NCBI GenBank assembly: GCA_009704065.1 | Contig: WLEX01000071.1 | Span: forward strand, 1-6,504 | From: Actinomycetota bacterium | GTDB taxonomy: Bacteria; Actinomycetota; Acidimicrobiia; Acidimicrobiales; Ilumatobacteraceae | Direction of reading: 5' to 3' | DNA: 6,504 bases | Shown: one piece after another, positions 1 through 5,700 of the stretch | How the letters are laid out: every line of letters begins with the position of its first letter | Numbering within the stretch: position 1 is the first letter of the stretch | Translations under genes and position numbers: made by a program | Notes under the pieces: generated by a model | Seen by the model: the letters and a program-made list of their open reading frames with translations, nothing else | What the model was told of the DNA's origin: nothing | Database searches by the model: none

Positions 1-2
1 GC

Positions 3-131
3 TTGACGCGCTGGGTACCGACGGAGGACGAACTAGGTGTCGAAGTCATTTGCTCATGGTACCGAGCGACCTCAGTTGTTGCCACACTGCACGGTGTGGC
101 GAAAGTATCTCTTAGACCGCTGGCCAGTTGA
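3..131 (+). CDS. Possible 3' end of a convergent gene entering from the left
   Basis: Reading frame 3 on the plus strand is open from the window edge to a TGA at 129-131 and would give the last 42 residues of a protein whose start lies outside the window. Its composition is protein-like (for example VEVICSWYR, then VVATLHGVAKVSLRPL), with balanced hydrophobic and charged residues. The other open frame over the same bases is rich in Cys, His, Arg and Ser and looks like noise. The tail would overlap the end of the DUF3048 gene by 20 bp, in keeping with the 10- and 14-bp convergent overlaps elsewhere in this window. I do not recognise the family, and 42 residues are too few to be sure that it is coding. 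Confidence 0.3.
   Translation: MTRWVPTEDELGVEVICSWYRATSVVATLHGVAKVSLRPLAS
81..100 (-). terminator. Hairpin after the DUF3048 gene, possible terminator
   Basis: A perfect 7-bp inverted repeat (GCCACAC, 6-nt loop, GTGTGGC) lies 11 nt beyond the stop codon of the minus-strand lipoprotein gene. No run of U follows on the minus strand, so it is at best a non-canonical terminator, a type reported in Actinobacteria. It could also be chance, because the same bases may be coding on the plus strand (3-131). Confidence 0.35.
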
Positions 132-1194
132 CTTTTGCGGGATCAATACCTGGGTTCACCGGAGCCAAAGAGTTCTTCCACGCCACCTCGACCCAAGTAC
201 GACCAGGAGTCATGCGAACCACTGCCCCATTGGCATCGAGGATCGTAAATGGAACTGTGCGACTTCCACGAAGCCATGTGATGGGGATCGCGCCGCCATC
301 GGTCAGGACATAGCCAGTTCCCTTGCCGGTGGTGAGAGCGTTCGGGCTCTTCCGGTCGGCCTTGCTACGCACATAGGTGACATAGAGAACCACAACGTTC
401 TTTGTGTTGACTTGTCCGTCATCGGTCATGTGGGGCTCGAGTACACGCTTTGTGTTTTCGGTAGAGCGCACAAAGTTGCCACTAGCTGGATCCCACTTCC
501 AATACACCTTGACGTTGTACATAGAAATCTTTGCTCCATCGACCGCAACAGATGTTGCAGGCTTTGCATCGCTATCTGATCGATACGTGAACTGTTGCTG
601 GGGAGGTCCGGCACCTTCTTTGGCAAGAGTCCACAAGTCCGTTGTCTTTGCAAACAAGTTGTGAGGAGCCTTCATGGTCTTTTCGCGGTAATAGCCGCCC
701 TTGCCACGAGAAGCGCTGTACCCAACATTGACAAAGTCGCTGGCATTAATTGCTTTGGTGACGCGATAGTTGCCGCCACTCCAAGCAAACATCGGCTTGT
801 TCAGCGAACCAAGCATGTCGATGTCTTGTGTACGTCCTGAACGGAGTGGGCCAACAGGGTCACTTCCTTGGCTCTGGAATACTGCAGCGAATCGAGTGAG
901 GGCTTCCACGTTTTCTTCAAACACCATGTCGGCTTTGTTGAGACCAGTTTGAGGATGAGCAGCCGGGTGGTTATCGATCTTTGCAACGAGTGCAGGACGT
1001 GATGCTGCTGCGGCGTCGGTAACGGGAGTACCAAGTAGTGGGTACACCGGACCGGCATTCGATGCGGGATCGGTGCTTACGGAGCCATCACTATTTGTGG
1101 ATGCGGTCTTACCGCCACCGCCACATGCGGCCACGAGAGACAGCGCCAAGGCACCAGCAGCAAAACGAACGAAAAAGCGAGGGGCTTTCGACAT
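112..1194 (-). CDS. DUF3048 (YerB-like) secreted lipoprotein
   Basis: A 360-residue protein predicted to be exported and anchored as a lipoprotein; its biochemical role is unknown. Residues 1-24 form a lipoprotein signal: basic start, hydrophobic stretch, and lipobox LVAAC with C24 as the lipidated residue, then a Gly/Ser/Thr-rich linker to about residue 50. Residues about 50-190 match the DUF3048 N-terminal domain (RPALVAKIDN, GLNKADMVFEE, the GPLRSGRTQDID stretch, FAWSGGN, APHNLF). Residues about 215-340 match the C-terminal domain (NVVVLYV, GKGTGYV, ITWLRGS, MTPGRTWVEV). The ATG at 1194 was preferred to the in-frame start at 1284 because it puts the signal peptide at the N-terminus and has AAGGAG 7 nt upstream. 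One base separates this start from the stop of the upstream gene, so the two are probably translationally coupled. Family assignment is strong. Confidence 0.9.
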   Translation of the reverse strand: MSKAPRFFVRFAAGALALSLVAACGGGGKTASTNSDGSVSTDPASNAGPVYPLLGTPVTDAAAASRPALVAKIDNHPAAHPQTGLNKADMVFEENVEALTRFAAVFQSQGSDPVGPLRSGRTQDIDMLGSLNKPMFAWSGGNYRVTKAINASDFVNVGYSASRGKGGYYREKTMKAPHNLFAKTTDLWTLAKEGAGPPQQQFTYRSDSDAKPATSVAVDGAKISMYNVKVYWKWDPASGNFVRSTENTKRVLEPHMTDDGQVNTKNVVVLYVTYVRSKADRKSPNALTTGKGTGYVLTDGGAIPITWLRGSRTVPFTILDANGAVVRMTPGRTWVEVAWKNSLAPVNPGIDPAKVNWPAV

Positions 1195-1195
1195 G

Positions 1196-2014
1196 TCAGA
1201 TCTCCTTGAGAACAGCGATGCGCTCGAGAATGGACGAACGCACAAAGCCAAGACTAGATACATCTGCACCCTTGCTGGTGGCATGCGCAGCTAGCGCTGG
1301 AGTTGCAAACCACAACGGAAGTGCCCCTACTGTGCCCGCAGGCACAGTTCGTGCGGCAAAAGCAATATCGAGGGCATTGACCAGTGCGGGTGGATAACGC
1401 GTCGCCTGACACGAAGAGATATCGGCCCACAACATGGTGCGCTCATCAACTGAACGAGCAACTATCACTTTGGCTAGGGCAGCCAGACCGAATCGACGGA
1501 GGAATTCTGAAAGGGCAAGCAAGTAGGTAGTGAGGGCCACTTCACCGGTACGGAGGCGCCACATGAGATGGGCCATCACTGCTTCGGTTTCTAGTCGTCC
1601 CATCGAAGCAATAAAACCTTGAGACACAACGATGGTGCCTGCCGATCCAGGCATGGATACTGCCAACGCCACGGGAAATTCGACATCAACAATTCGCAGT
1701 GCCGGACGCTGATCGCCACCAACAACACATAGTCCATCGACAACATTAAAAAGTCGCGCATGCTCTGTTTCTGATGCCGGGGCACCACCGACCATGGCAA
1801 GTACAGAGTCTTCTGCGTTGCGGTGACACGACCACATGAGTCCCCCTTCGATCAGGAGTGCAATCAGTGGCAGGACAACGGGCAAGCCGACAATGATTCC
1901 CACAATCAGAAAAAGGAACGTCACCGAAGCAACGATGGAAAGAGGGATCATGGTGATGCGACGCAGATTTGCAGCCGATGTGTCCTCGATGGGGATCCAC
2001 TGTCGTTGATTCAT
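1196..2014 (-). CDS. Membrane protein resembling an M48 (HtpX-like) peptidase with lost active site
   Basis: A 272-residue protein. Residues about 21-62 form two closely spaced membrane helices. After them the order of segments follows HtpX/M48 metallopeptidases: an SETEHARLFNVVDGL helix (81-95), a strand and loop ending in TIVVSQGFIASM (127-138), LETEAVMAHLMWRLRTGEVAL (141-161), WADISSCQATRYPPALVNALDIA (196-218), and a C-terminal SSILERIAVLKEI (260-272) like the usual THPxxxxRIxxL ending. In active enzymes the third block holds HExxH and the fourth a zinc-binding Glu three residues before AD. Here the motif reads HLMWR (149-153) and the Glu position is Met194, so only the first His remains. 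I infer a pseudoprotease with a structural or regulatory role; its partner is unknown. It starts 42 nt after pimA, with GGAAGG just before the ATG at unusually short spacing. Homology is from motif order alone; the alternative is an unrelated membrane protein. Confidence 0.65.
   Translation of the reverse strand: MNQRQWIPIEDTSAANLRRITMIPLSIVASVTFLFLIVGIIVGLPVVLPLIALLIEGGLMWSCHRNAEDSVLAMVGGAPASETEHARLFNVVDGLCVVGGDQRPALRIVDVEFPVALAVSMPGSAGTIVVSQGFIASMGRLETEAVMAHLMWRLRTGEVALTTYLLALSEFLRRFGLAALAKVIVARSVDERTMLWADISSCQATRYPPALVNALDIAFAARTVPAGTVGALPLWFATPALAAHATSKGADVSSLGFVRSSILERIAVLKEI
1202..1207 (-). promoter_or_regulatory. Ribosome binding site of the DUF3048 lipoprotein gene
   Basis: AAGGAG on the minus strand, 7 nt before the ATG at 1194. 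It lies inside the last codons of the upstream M48-like gene, fixes the lipoprotein start and shows that the two reading frames are coupled (TGA-C-ATG junction). It is the clearest Shine-Dalgarno sequence in the window. Confidence 0.8.
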
Positions 2015-2056
2015 ATGTCCTTCCGTGGCACAGACAATTGCCGGCGCTGTTCGTTC

Positions 2057-3214
2057 TTATCCAAGATGTGATCGCCGCAAGAAACGGCCTTCGAACCTCT
2101 TCAGCATACGGGGCACTGCGATCGTGGTGATGTTTGTGGCCTCCATATGCAAAGCCCGTTCATACATTTCGATATAACGGTCAGCCAATGCATCCATAGA
2201 AAACTTGGCCGCATGCTCGCGACCATTGGCAATAAGACGTTCCGTCAGACGTGGATCGGTAAGTACTCGGGCAAGAGCAGTACTGAGTGCATCAACCTCG
2301 CCCACCTCCACCAGAACTGCTGTGGTGTCGTGAGTTGCCACATTGCGATAGCCATCGAGATTGCTTGCAACGACAGGCGTGCCCGCAGCCATTGCTTCAA
2401 GCAAGACAACACCAAAAGATTCTCCGTGTAATGACGGGGCGCAGAACACAGAAGCTCGCTTCATTCGGTTGACTTTTTCAGTGTCGGAAATTCTTCCCAG
2501 CCATTCGATTCGGGCATTGAGGGCAAAACGTTTTTTTAGTTCTGCCGTCTCAGGCCCATCGGATGCAACCCATACGCGTACATCATTGGGAAGTTTTTCA
2601 ACCGCCTCAAGCAAAATGCCGAGACCTTTGCGTTGTTCATGCCGACCGATAAAGAAAATTGCATTTTCTTTTGGTGCCATTTCTTGATTCGCATAATCGC
2701 CAAGTTCAATTCCGTTGAACAAAACTTCGTAATCTCCACCGATATAGCGATGTGCCAATTCCACTGCATCTTTTGACACTGCGACACGAATATCAATTCG
2801 TGATGCCATCCATTTCAATTGACGAGAAAAAGTGCGGTACGCAGCCGATTCTCCTGCAGAGTGAAACGTGGCCACAACAGGTGCCATCTTCACAAGTAAT
2901 GCGGTCATGGTTGGCCCAGGCGCTAAAGGTTCATGCAGGTGCAGCACATCGAAGGCCTCATCATTCAGGGCACGGATAGTGCGCAGCGCCGCGGAAGCAT
3001 CGGGAGCAAGTGGAGCGATAGAGCCATTGACAGCAGTAGGCAAACTGTTACCAAGAGGGGTAACAAACACGTCAGGTGGCGGTCCGTCACAGGGTCCGAG
3101 CACTCGGACTTCGTGACCTTTAGCGCGCAAACTGCGTGCCAGCCCCATGACCTGCTGCTGGACACCCCCAGGAATTGTGAGGCTGTACGGACTTACTATT
3201 CCAATCCTCAACAT
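2057..3214 (-). CDS. pimA: Phosphatidylinositol alpha-mannosyltransferase, PimA-type GT4 glycosyltransferase
   Basis: A 385-residue GT-B-fold glycosyltransferase. PimA transfers mannose from GDP-mannose to phosphatidylinositol on the cytoplasmic face of the membrane, the first step of PIM synthesis. Visible features: N-terminal MLRIGIVSPYS and PGGVQ loop (15-19), LHLHEP (91-96), ATFHS with H118 at the position of the catalytic His of mycobacterial PimA, GRHEQRKG (190-197) for nucleotide-sugar and phosphate contacts, and the donor-site block GESFGVVLLEAMAAGTPVVAS (264-284). Length is close to mycobacterial PimA. The N-terminus begins where the family does, so the ATG at 3214 is well supported, although no Shine-Dalgarno is seen; a TAACCT box 7 nt upstream suggests a leaderless or nearly leaderless message. 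It leads the operon with the M48-like and DUF3048 genes. The usual partner patA lies about 2.8 kb away. A different GT4 acceptor cannot be excluded. Confidence 0.85.
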   Translation of the reverse strand: MLRIGIVSPYSLTIPGGVQQQVMGLARSLRAKGHEVRVLGPCDGPPPDVFVTPLGNSLPTAVNGSIAPLAPDASAALRTIRALNDEAFDVLHLHEPLAPGPTMTALLVKMAPVVATFHSAGESAAYRTFSRQLKWMASRIDIRVAVSKDAVELAHRYIGGDYEVLFNGIELGDYANQEMAPKENAIFFIGRHEQRKGLGILLEAVEKLPNDVRVWVASDGPETAELKKRFALNARIEWLGRISDTEKVNRMKRASVFCAPSLHGESFGVVLLEAMAAGTPVVASNLDGYRNVATHDTTAVLVEVGEVDALSTALARVLTDPRLTERLIANGREHAAKFSMDALADRYIEMYERALHMEATNITTIAVPRMLKRFEGRFLRRSHLG

Positions 3215-3220
3215 GAGTAC

Positions 3221-3226
3221 TAGGTT
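3221..3226 (+). promoter_or_regulatory. Candidate -10 box (TAGGTT) of the LLM gene, leaderless spacing
   Basis: TAGGTT fits TANNNT and is followed by exactly 6 nt before the ATG at 3233, so transcription would start at the A of the start codon. No Shine-Dalgarno precedes this ATG and the intergenic gap is only 18 bp. No good -35 is visible; it would lie within pimA. Confidence 0.45.
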
Positions 3227-3227
3227 A
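3222..3227 (-). promoter_or_regulatory. Candidate -10 box (TAACCT) of pimA, overlapping the LLM -10
   Basis: On the minus strand TAACCT fits TANNNT and is followed by 7 nt before the pimA ATG at 3214, again a leaderless spacing. It shares five bases with the opposing TAGGTT box, so polymerase probably cannot occupy both at once. A -35 would lie inside the LLM gene, and none is obvious. Confidence 0.4.
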
Positions 3228-3232
3228 CGAGC

Positions 3233-4147
3233 ATGCCAAAGGTTGATGCTTCATTCCGTCCCGCCCTCTCTATCGTGGCCTCCCCCACGAAGCGAAGGGC
3301 CATTCTCGATCTCGCCGTAGAGGCTGAAAATCGAGGAATCTCTGGGCTTGCCTGCCCCAGCCTTGGTGGAACCATGGGGTTATGTGTCTCTCTGGCTCAC
3401 GTCACTAAGACAATCAACTACTGGACTTCGATTCAGCCCATTTATTACAGCCACCCCGTCGAGATGGCAAACACGGCCTCACATATCAATGAGATGTCTG
3501 ATGGCCGCTTTCGTCTTGGGCTCGGAGTAAGCCATGGGCCAGTCACACAACGTCTTGGTGTGGCCACCGGCAAACCACTTTCTGATATCTCCGACTATGT
3601 AACTGCCATGCGCGCGAATGAAAAGTTTGGCGGCCAATTGCCCCCCATCTATCTCGCCACATTGCGCAACAAGATGTTGCAACTTGCCTCTGACATTTCA
3701 GAAGGCGGTATCTGGGCCAATGCATCGTTGAGCCATATGTCTACTCAACTTGCCGAAGTGCCAAATGCGAAGCGTGACGACTTCTTTCTATCAAACATGA
3801 TTCCCACAGTGATCGACGACGACATCGAAGCTGCACGTGCAATCAACCGTCGCACACTTACTGGCTATGTATCGCTTCCCAATTATCGCAATTACTGGAA
3901 AGCGGCAGGCTATGTAGAAGAGATGGAGGCCATCGAAGCCGCACTTGCTGCAGGCAATAAAGATGCACTGCCATCCCTCATGACAAACAAGTGGCTCGAC
4001 GACAACACCATCAGCGGTCCTGCTTCACATGTTCGAGCACGATTCGAAGAATGGGCACACGCAGGAGTTACCCCCATCGCAGTGATGTCATCAACTTCTG
4101 GCGGCCAAGTAAAAGCCATTAACGAATTATTCGACGTTTATAACTGA
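3233..4147 (+). CDS. LLM-class flavin- or F420-dependent oxidoreductase
   Basis: A 304-residue protein of the bacterial luciferase-like monooxygenase family; substrate unknown. Family features are the N-terminal strand and helix (ALSIVASP then LAVEAENRGISGLACPS), the VSLAHVTKTINYWTSIQPIYYSHPVEMAN stretch (52-80) that corresponds to the usual cofactor-pocket strand and R/H-P-V-E-x-A helix, MSDGRFRLGLGVS (88-100), LPPIYLATLRNKMLQLASDISEGGI (136-160) and a C-terminal SGPASHVRARFEEWAHAGVTPIAVM (261-285). In Actinobacteria such proteins often use coenzyme F420, but the sequence alone does not distinguish F420 from FMN. Between the YVTAMR helix (122-127) and LPPIYLA only about eight residues remain, where many relatives have 25-35, so the loop before the second half of the barrel is short. 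The gene diverges from pimA and its last 10 bp overlap arsC tail to tail. Confidence 0.85.
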   Translation: MPKVDASFRPALSIVASPTKRRAILDLAVEAENRGISGLACPSLGGTMGLCVSLAHVTKTINYWTSIQPIYYSHPVEMANTASHINEMSDGRFRLGLGVSHGPVTQRLGVATGKPLSDISDYVTAMRANEKFGGQLPPIYLATLRNKMLQLASDISEGGIWANASLSHMSTQLAEVPNAKRDDFFLSNMIPTVIDDDIEAARAINRRTLTGYVSLPNYRNYWKAAGYVEEMEAIEAALAAGNKDALPSLMTNKWLDDNTISGPASHVRARFEEWAHAGVTPIAVMSSTSGGQVKAINELFDVYN

Positions 4148-4524
4148 GTCAGTAATTCTGCAACGTTGTTGCGAATCTGATCGCGAATGACACGCACCTC
4201 GTCGAGAGGTCGACCTTTCGGATCATCGAGTGGCCAATCGATATATTTCTTGCCCGGAATATACGGACATGTATCTCCACACCCCATAGTGACCACGACA
4301 TCGACTGCATGCAGTAAATCGTCGTTGTACTTCTGAGGAACGAATCCCGCAATATCGATACCCACCTCAGCCATCACCTCGACAGCTACAGGATTTACCG
4401 ACGCAGCAGGTTCAGACCCGCCCGACAATATAAGAACTTCACCATTCGAAAGTTCTCGCGCAAAGCCTGCAGCCATCTGTGAACGTCCGGCATTGTGGAT
4501 GCAGAGAAACAAGATGCCACTCAT
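4138..4524 (-). CDS. arsC: Arsenate reductase, low-molecular-weight phosphatase type
   Basis: A 128-residue cytoplasmic enzyme reducing arsenate to arsenite. The phosphatase-like P-loop is CIHNAGRS (C8 to S15) at the end of the first strand, and the DDP motif (D101, P102) in the DWPLDDPKG loop supplies the usual general acid. Two further cysteines, C82 and C86, sit in MGCGDTCPYIPG, closer together than the Cys-x6-Cys pair of the staphylococcal thioredoxin-coupled enzyme. This short form resembles ArsC of other Actinobacteria, where mycothiol/mycoredoxin or thioredoxin returns the reducing power; which applies here is not shown. The ATG at 4524 was chosen over longer in-frame readings because the P-loop strand must begin at the N-terminus and because it overlaps the aqpS stop in an ATGA junction, the mark of translational coupling. 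Last gene of the ars operon, converging on the LLM gene. Confidence 0.92.
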   Translation of the reverse strand: MSGILFLCIHNAGRSQMAAGFARELSNGEVLILSGGSEPAASVNPVAVEVMAEVGIDIAGFVPQKYNDDLLHAVDVVVTMGCGDTCPYIPGKKYIDWPLDDPKGRPLDEVRVIRDQIRNNVAELLTQL

Positions 4525-5186
4525 TGAGCCGTGTCTTTCGTTGGCCACATCACCACAATGATGATTGCCCCTGCTACCCCGCCAATGATTTGCATCAGTG
4601 CAAACATAGGCATGGACTCTGGCGCAATTCCTGCAAAAGAGTCGGAGAACATTCGGCCGATGCCCACTGCCGGATTCGCGACACTGGTCGATGATGTAAA
4701 GAAATACGCACCGGTAATCCATGCAGCCACTAAAGCTGCAACATTTGCTTTGGCACGAATGCCGCCCCAAATAATCAACAACAGACCGACCGTGGCCACT
4801 ACTTCAGAAAGCCATGTGGGGCCACCTGTGCGAATTTTGGTCGATGTCTCAATCCATGCATGAGCGAACATGATGTTCGCGATAACGCATCCAACGACCG
4901 CGCCCAAAATCTGGGATACGATGTCAGTTACTACTGACCGTAACGATGACTCGCGATCAACAATATGGCCTACCAAGGTGACCACAGGATTAAAGGAAGC
5001 ACCAGAAACAGGTCCGAAAATAGTGATGAGTCCGAAGAGTGCACCACCCGTTGCCACTGCATTACACAGCAACTGCAACGCAACATTGTCGGTGAGATTT
5101 TGCGCCATGATTCCAGATCCAACCACCGCCATCACAAGGAGCGCAGTACCGAGAAACTCAGCGAGAAGTCGCTGAGGTTTTAGCAT
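4521..5186 (-). CDS. aqpS: Aquaglyceroporin (MIP family), AqpS-like arsenic channel
   Basis: A 221-residue inner-membrane channel with six predicted helices. The two half-helix pore motifs are present: SFNPVVTL (NPV at 66-68) and SVANPAVGIGR (NPA at 171-173). The residue after the second NPA is normally the Arg of the aromatic/arginine selectivity filter; here it is V174. The same Arg-to-Val change is recalled for Sinorhizobium AqpS, which conducts arsenite and methylarsenicals. Position between arsI and arsC in an arsR-controlled cluster supports arsenic release down its gradient after ArsC action. The start is uncertain: the ATG at 5186 overlaps the arsI stop (ATGCTAA, 7 bp) and puts MLKPQRLLAEFLGTALLV at the N-terminus as in relatives; a TTG at 5204 would add six residues. 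A general water or glycerol role is possible but less likely here. Confidence 0.85.
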   Translation of the reverse strand: MLKPQRLLAEFLGTALLVMAVVGSGIMAQNLTDNVALQLLCNAVATGGALFGLITIFGPVSGASFNPVVTLVGHIVDRESSLRSVVTDIVSQILGAVVGCVIANIMFAHAWIETSTKIRTGGPTWLSEVVATVGLLLIIWGGIRAKANVAALVAAWITGAYFFTSSTSVANPAVGIGRMFSDSFAGIAPESMPMFALMQIIGGVAGAIIIVVMWPTKDTAQ

Positions 5187-5623
5187 CCTTCTGGTCCGCA
5201 GCAACTTCCGGTGCTTGGAACACCAAGCATGATGGGCATTACTTTCAATGAAGCATCTTGTGGCGCATCAGCCAACACGGTGTACCACTCCCATGGGAGT
5301 TCGCCTCCCTTGATCCACACCTTGTCTTGTACCGCGAAACAGCACGTTTCACTTTCTTGCAACTCAATAGGAAGGCCACTAGCGATCGCCTCTTCCATTT
5401 TCGCTGCCACTTGATCGGTGTCTTCTACTTCAACGCCAACATGGTTAAGAGTGCCGGCTTCTCCATGACCTTCGATGAGCACAAGCTTCAAGGGCGGATT
5501 AGCAATGGCGAAGTTTGCATAACCTTCACGAACCTTTGCTGGCCCCACACCGAACATCTTTGTATAAAACTCAATTGATTCATTCAGGTTTCCGACATTA
5601 AGAGCTAGTTGTACTCGTGACAT
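5180..5623 (-). CDS. arsI: ArsI-type dioxygenase (C-As lyase), vicinal oxygen chelate fold
   Basis: A 147-residue glyoxalase/VOC-fold protein. ArsI uses Fe(II) and oxygen to split the carbon-arsenic bond of trivalent methyl- or aryl-arsenicals, releasing arsenite. Candidate metal ligands are Q5 (RVQLALNV), H61 (LNHVGVEV) and E112 (WEWYTVL), spaced as in the family. The substrate-binding vicinal cysteines are C94-C95 in SETCCFAVQDKVW, the ArsI hallmark that separates it from ordinary glyoxalases. The C-terminus ends GSCCGPEGC, a Cys-rich tail that may bind arsenic. The ATG at 5623 was chosen because MSRVQLALNV opens the fold and GGAAG lies 9 nt upstream; an in-frame start at 5692 would cross the arsR operator. 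First gene of the operon, followed by aqpS with overlapping ends. The name CadI is used for close relatives, so another metal-responsive role remains possible. Confidence 0.88.
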   Translation of the reverse strand: MSRVQLALNVGNLNESIEFYTKMFGVGPAKVREGYANFAIANPPLKLVLIEGHGEAGTLNHVGVEVEDTDQVAAKMEEAIASGLPIELQESETCCFAVQDKVWIKGGELPWEWYTVLADAPQDASLKVMPIMLGVPSTGSCCGPEGC

Positions 5624-5653
5624 TGCGTCCCACTTCCGTATTGATTGAATACT

Positions 5654-5667
5654 TTGATAGTTGTCAA
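5654..5667. promoter_or_regulatory. Imperfect palindrome in the arsR-arsI gap, weaker operator candidate
   Basis: TTGATAGTTGTCAA pairs at five of seven positions about a centre at 5660/5661. That centre lies 25 bp from the perfect palindrome at 5678-5693, and the half-sites TTGAT and GTCAA resemble that repeat. Its right half is also TTGACA on the minus strand, a possible -35 for arsI, though no good -10 follows at 17 nt. Confidence 0.3.
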
Positions 5668-5682
5668 TATACAAGATATTGA
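5664..5682. promoter_or_regulatory. Interrupted palindrome TCAATAT-N5-ATATTGA, operator candidate
   Basis: Two perfect 7-bp arms are separated by ACAAG, centred on 5673. The size and AT-rich arms suit a dimeric winged-helix repressor such as ArsR. It overlaps the TATATT box on the minus strand (5671 to 5666), a possible arsI -10 with TTGATG (5692 to 5687) 15 bp upstream, so binding would block arsI transcription. Confidence 0.45.
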
Positions 5683-5693
5683 TGATCATCAAT
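5678..5693. promoter_or_regulatory. Perfect 16-bp palindrome, probable ArsR operator
   Basis: ATTGATGATCATCAAT is a perfect inverted repeat centred at 5685/5686. It ends one base before the TATTAT box of arsR and covers TTGATG, a possible -35 of arsI on the minus strand. ArsR repressors bind such palindromes and release them on As(III) binding, so one site could silence both divergent transcripts. Confidence 0.6.
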
Positions 5694-5694
5694 G

Positions 5695-5700
5695 TATTAT
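5695..5700 (+). promoter_or_regulatory. Candidate -10 box (TATTAT) of arsR, leaderless spacing
   Basis: TATTAT matches TATAAT at five of six positions and is followed by exactly 6 nt before the ATG at 5707. Transcription would start at the start codon, which explains why no Shine-Dalgarno is seen and favours 5707 over the upstream ATG at 5692. No convincing -35 is visible at 16-18 bp. Confidence 0.5.

Noticed and set aside
37..579. 180-residue plus-strand reading frame
   Set aside because: It lies opposite the DUF3048 domain, which has clear family motifs; its composition (His, Arg, Cys, Trp) is that of an antisense shadow.
1195..1284. Longer N-terminus for the DUF3048 lipoprotein (30 extra residues)
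   Set aside because: It would bury the signal peptide and lipobox, lie inside the M48-like gene, and ignore the strong AAGGAG before the ATG at 1194.
4525..4770. N-terminal extension of arsC (82 extra residues on the minus strand)
   Set aside because: It is a shadow of aqpS in another frame, rich in Cys, His and Arg. The phosphatase fold begins at the Met at 4524, which also forms the ATGA overlap with aqpS.
5187..5204. TTG start for aqpS at 5204
   Set aside because: It would lengthen the overlap with arsI to 25 bp and add an MLRTRR lead; the ATG at 5186 gives the usual N-terminus. It remains possible, so confidence in the start is limited.
5624..5692. Longer N-terminus for ArsI (23 extra residues)
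   Set aside because: It translates the operator palindromes into an Ile/Tyr/Asn-rich stretch and moves the fold away from the N-terminus; GGAAG supports 5623.
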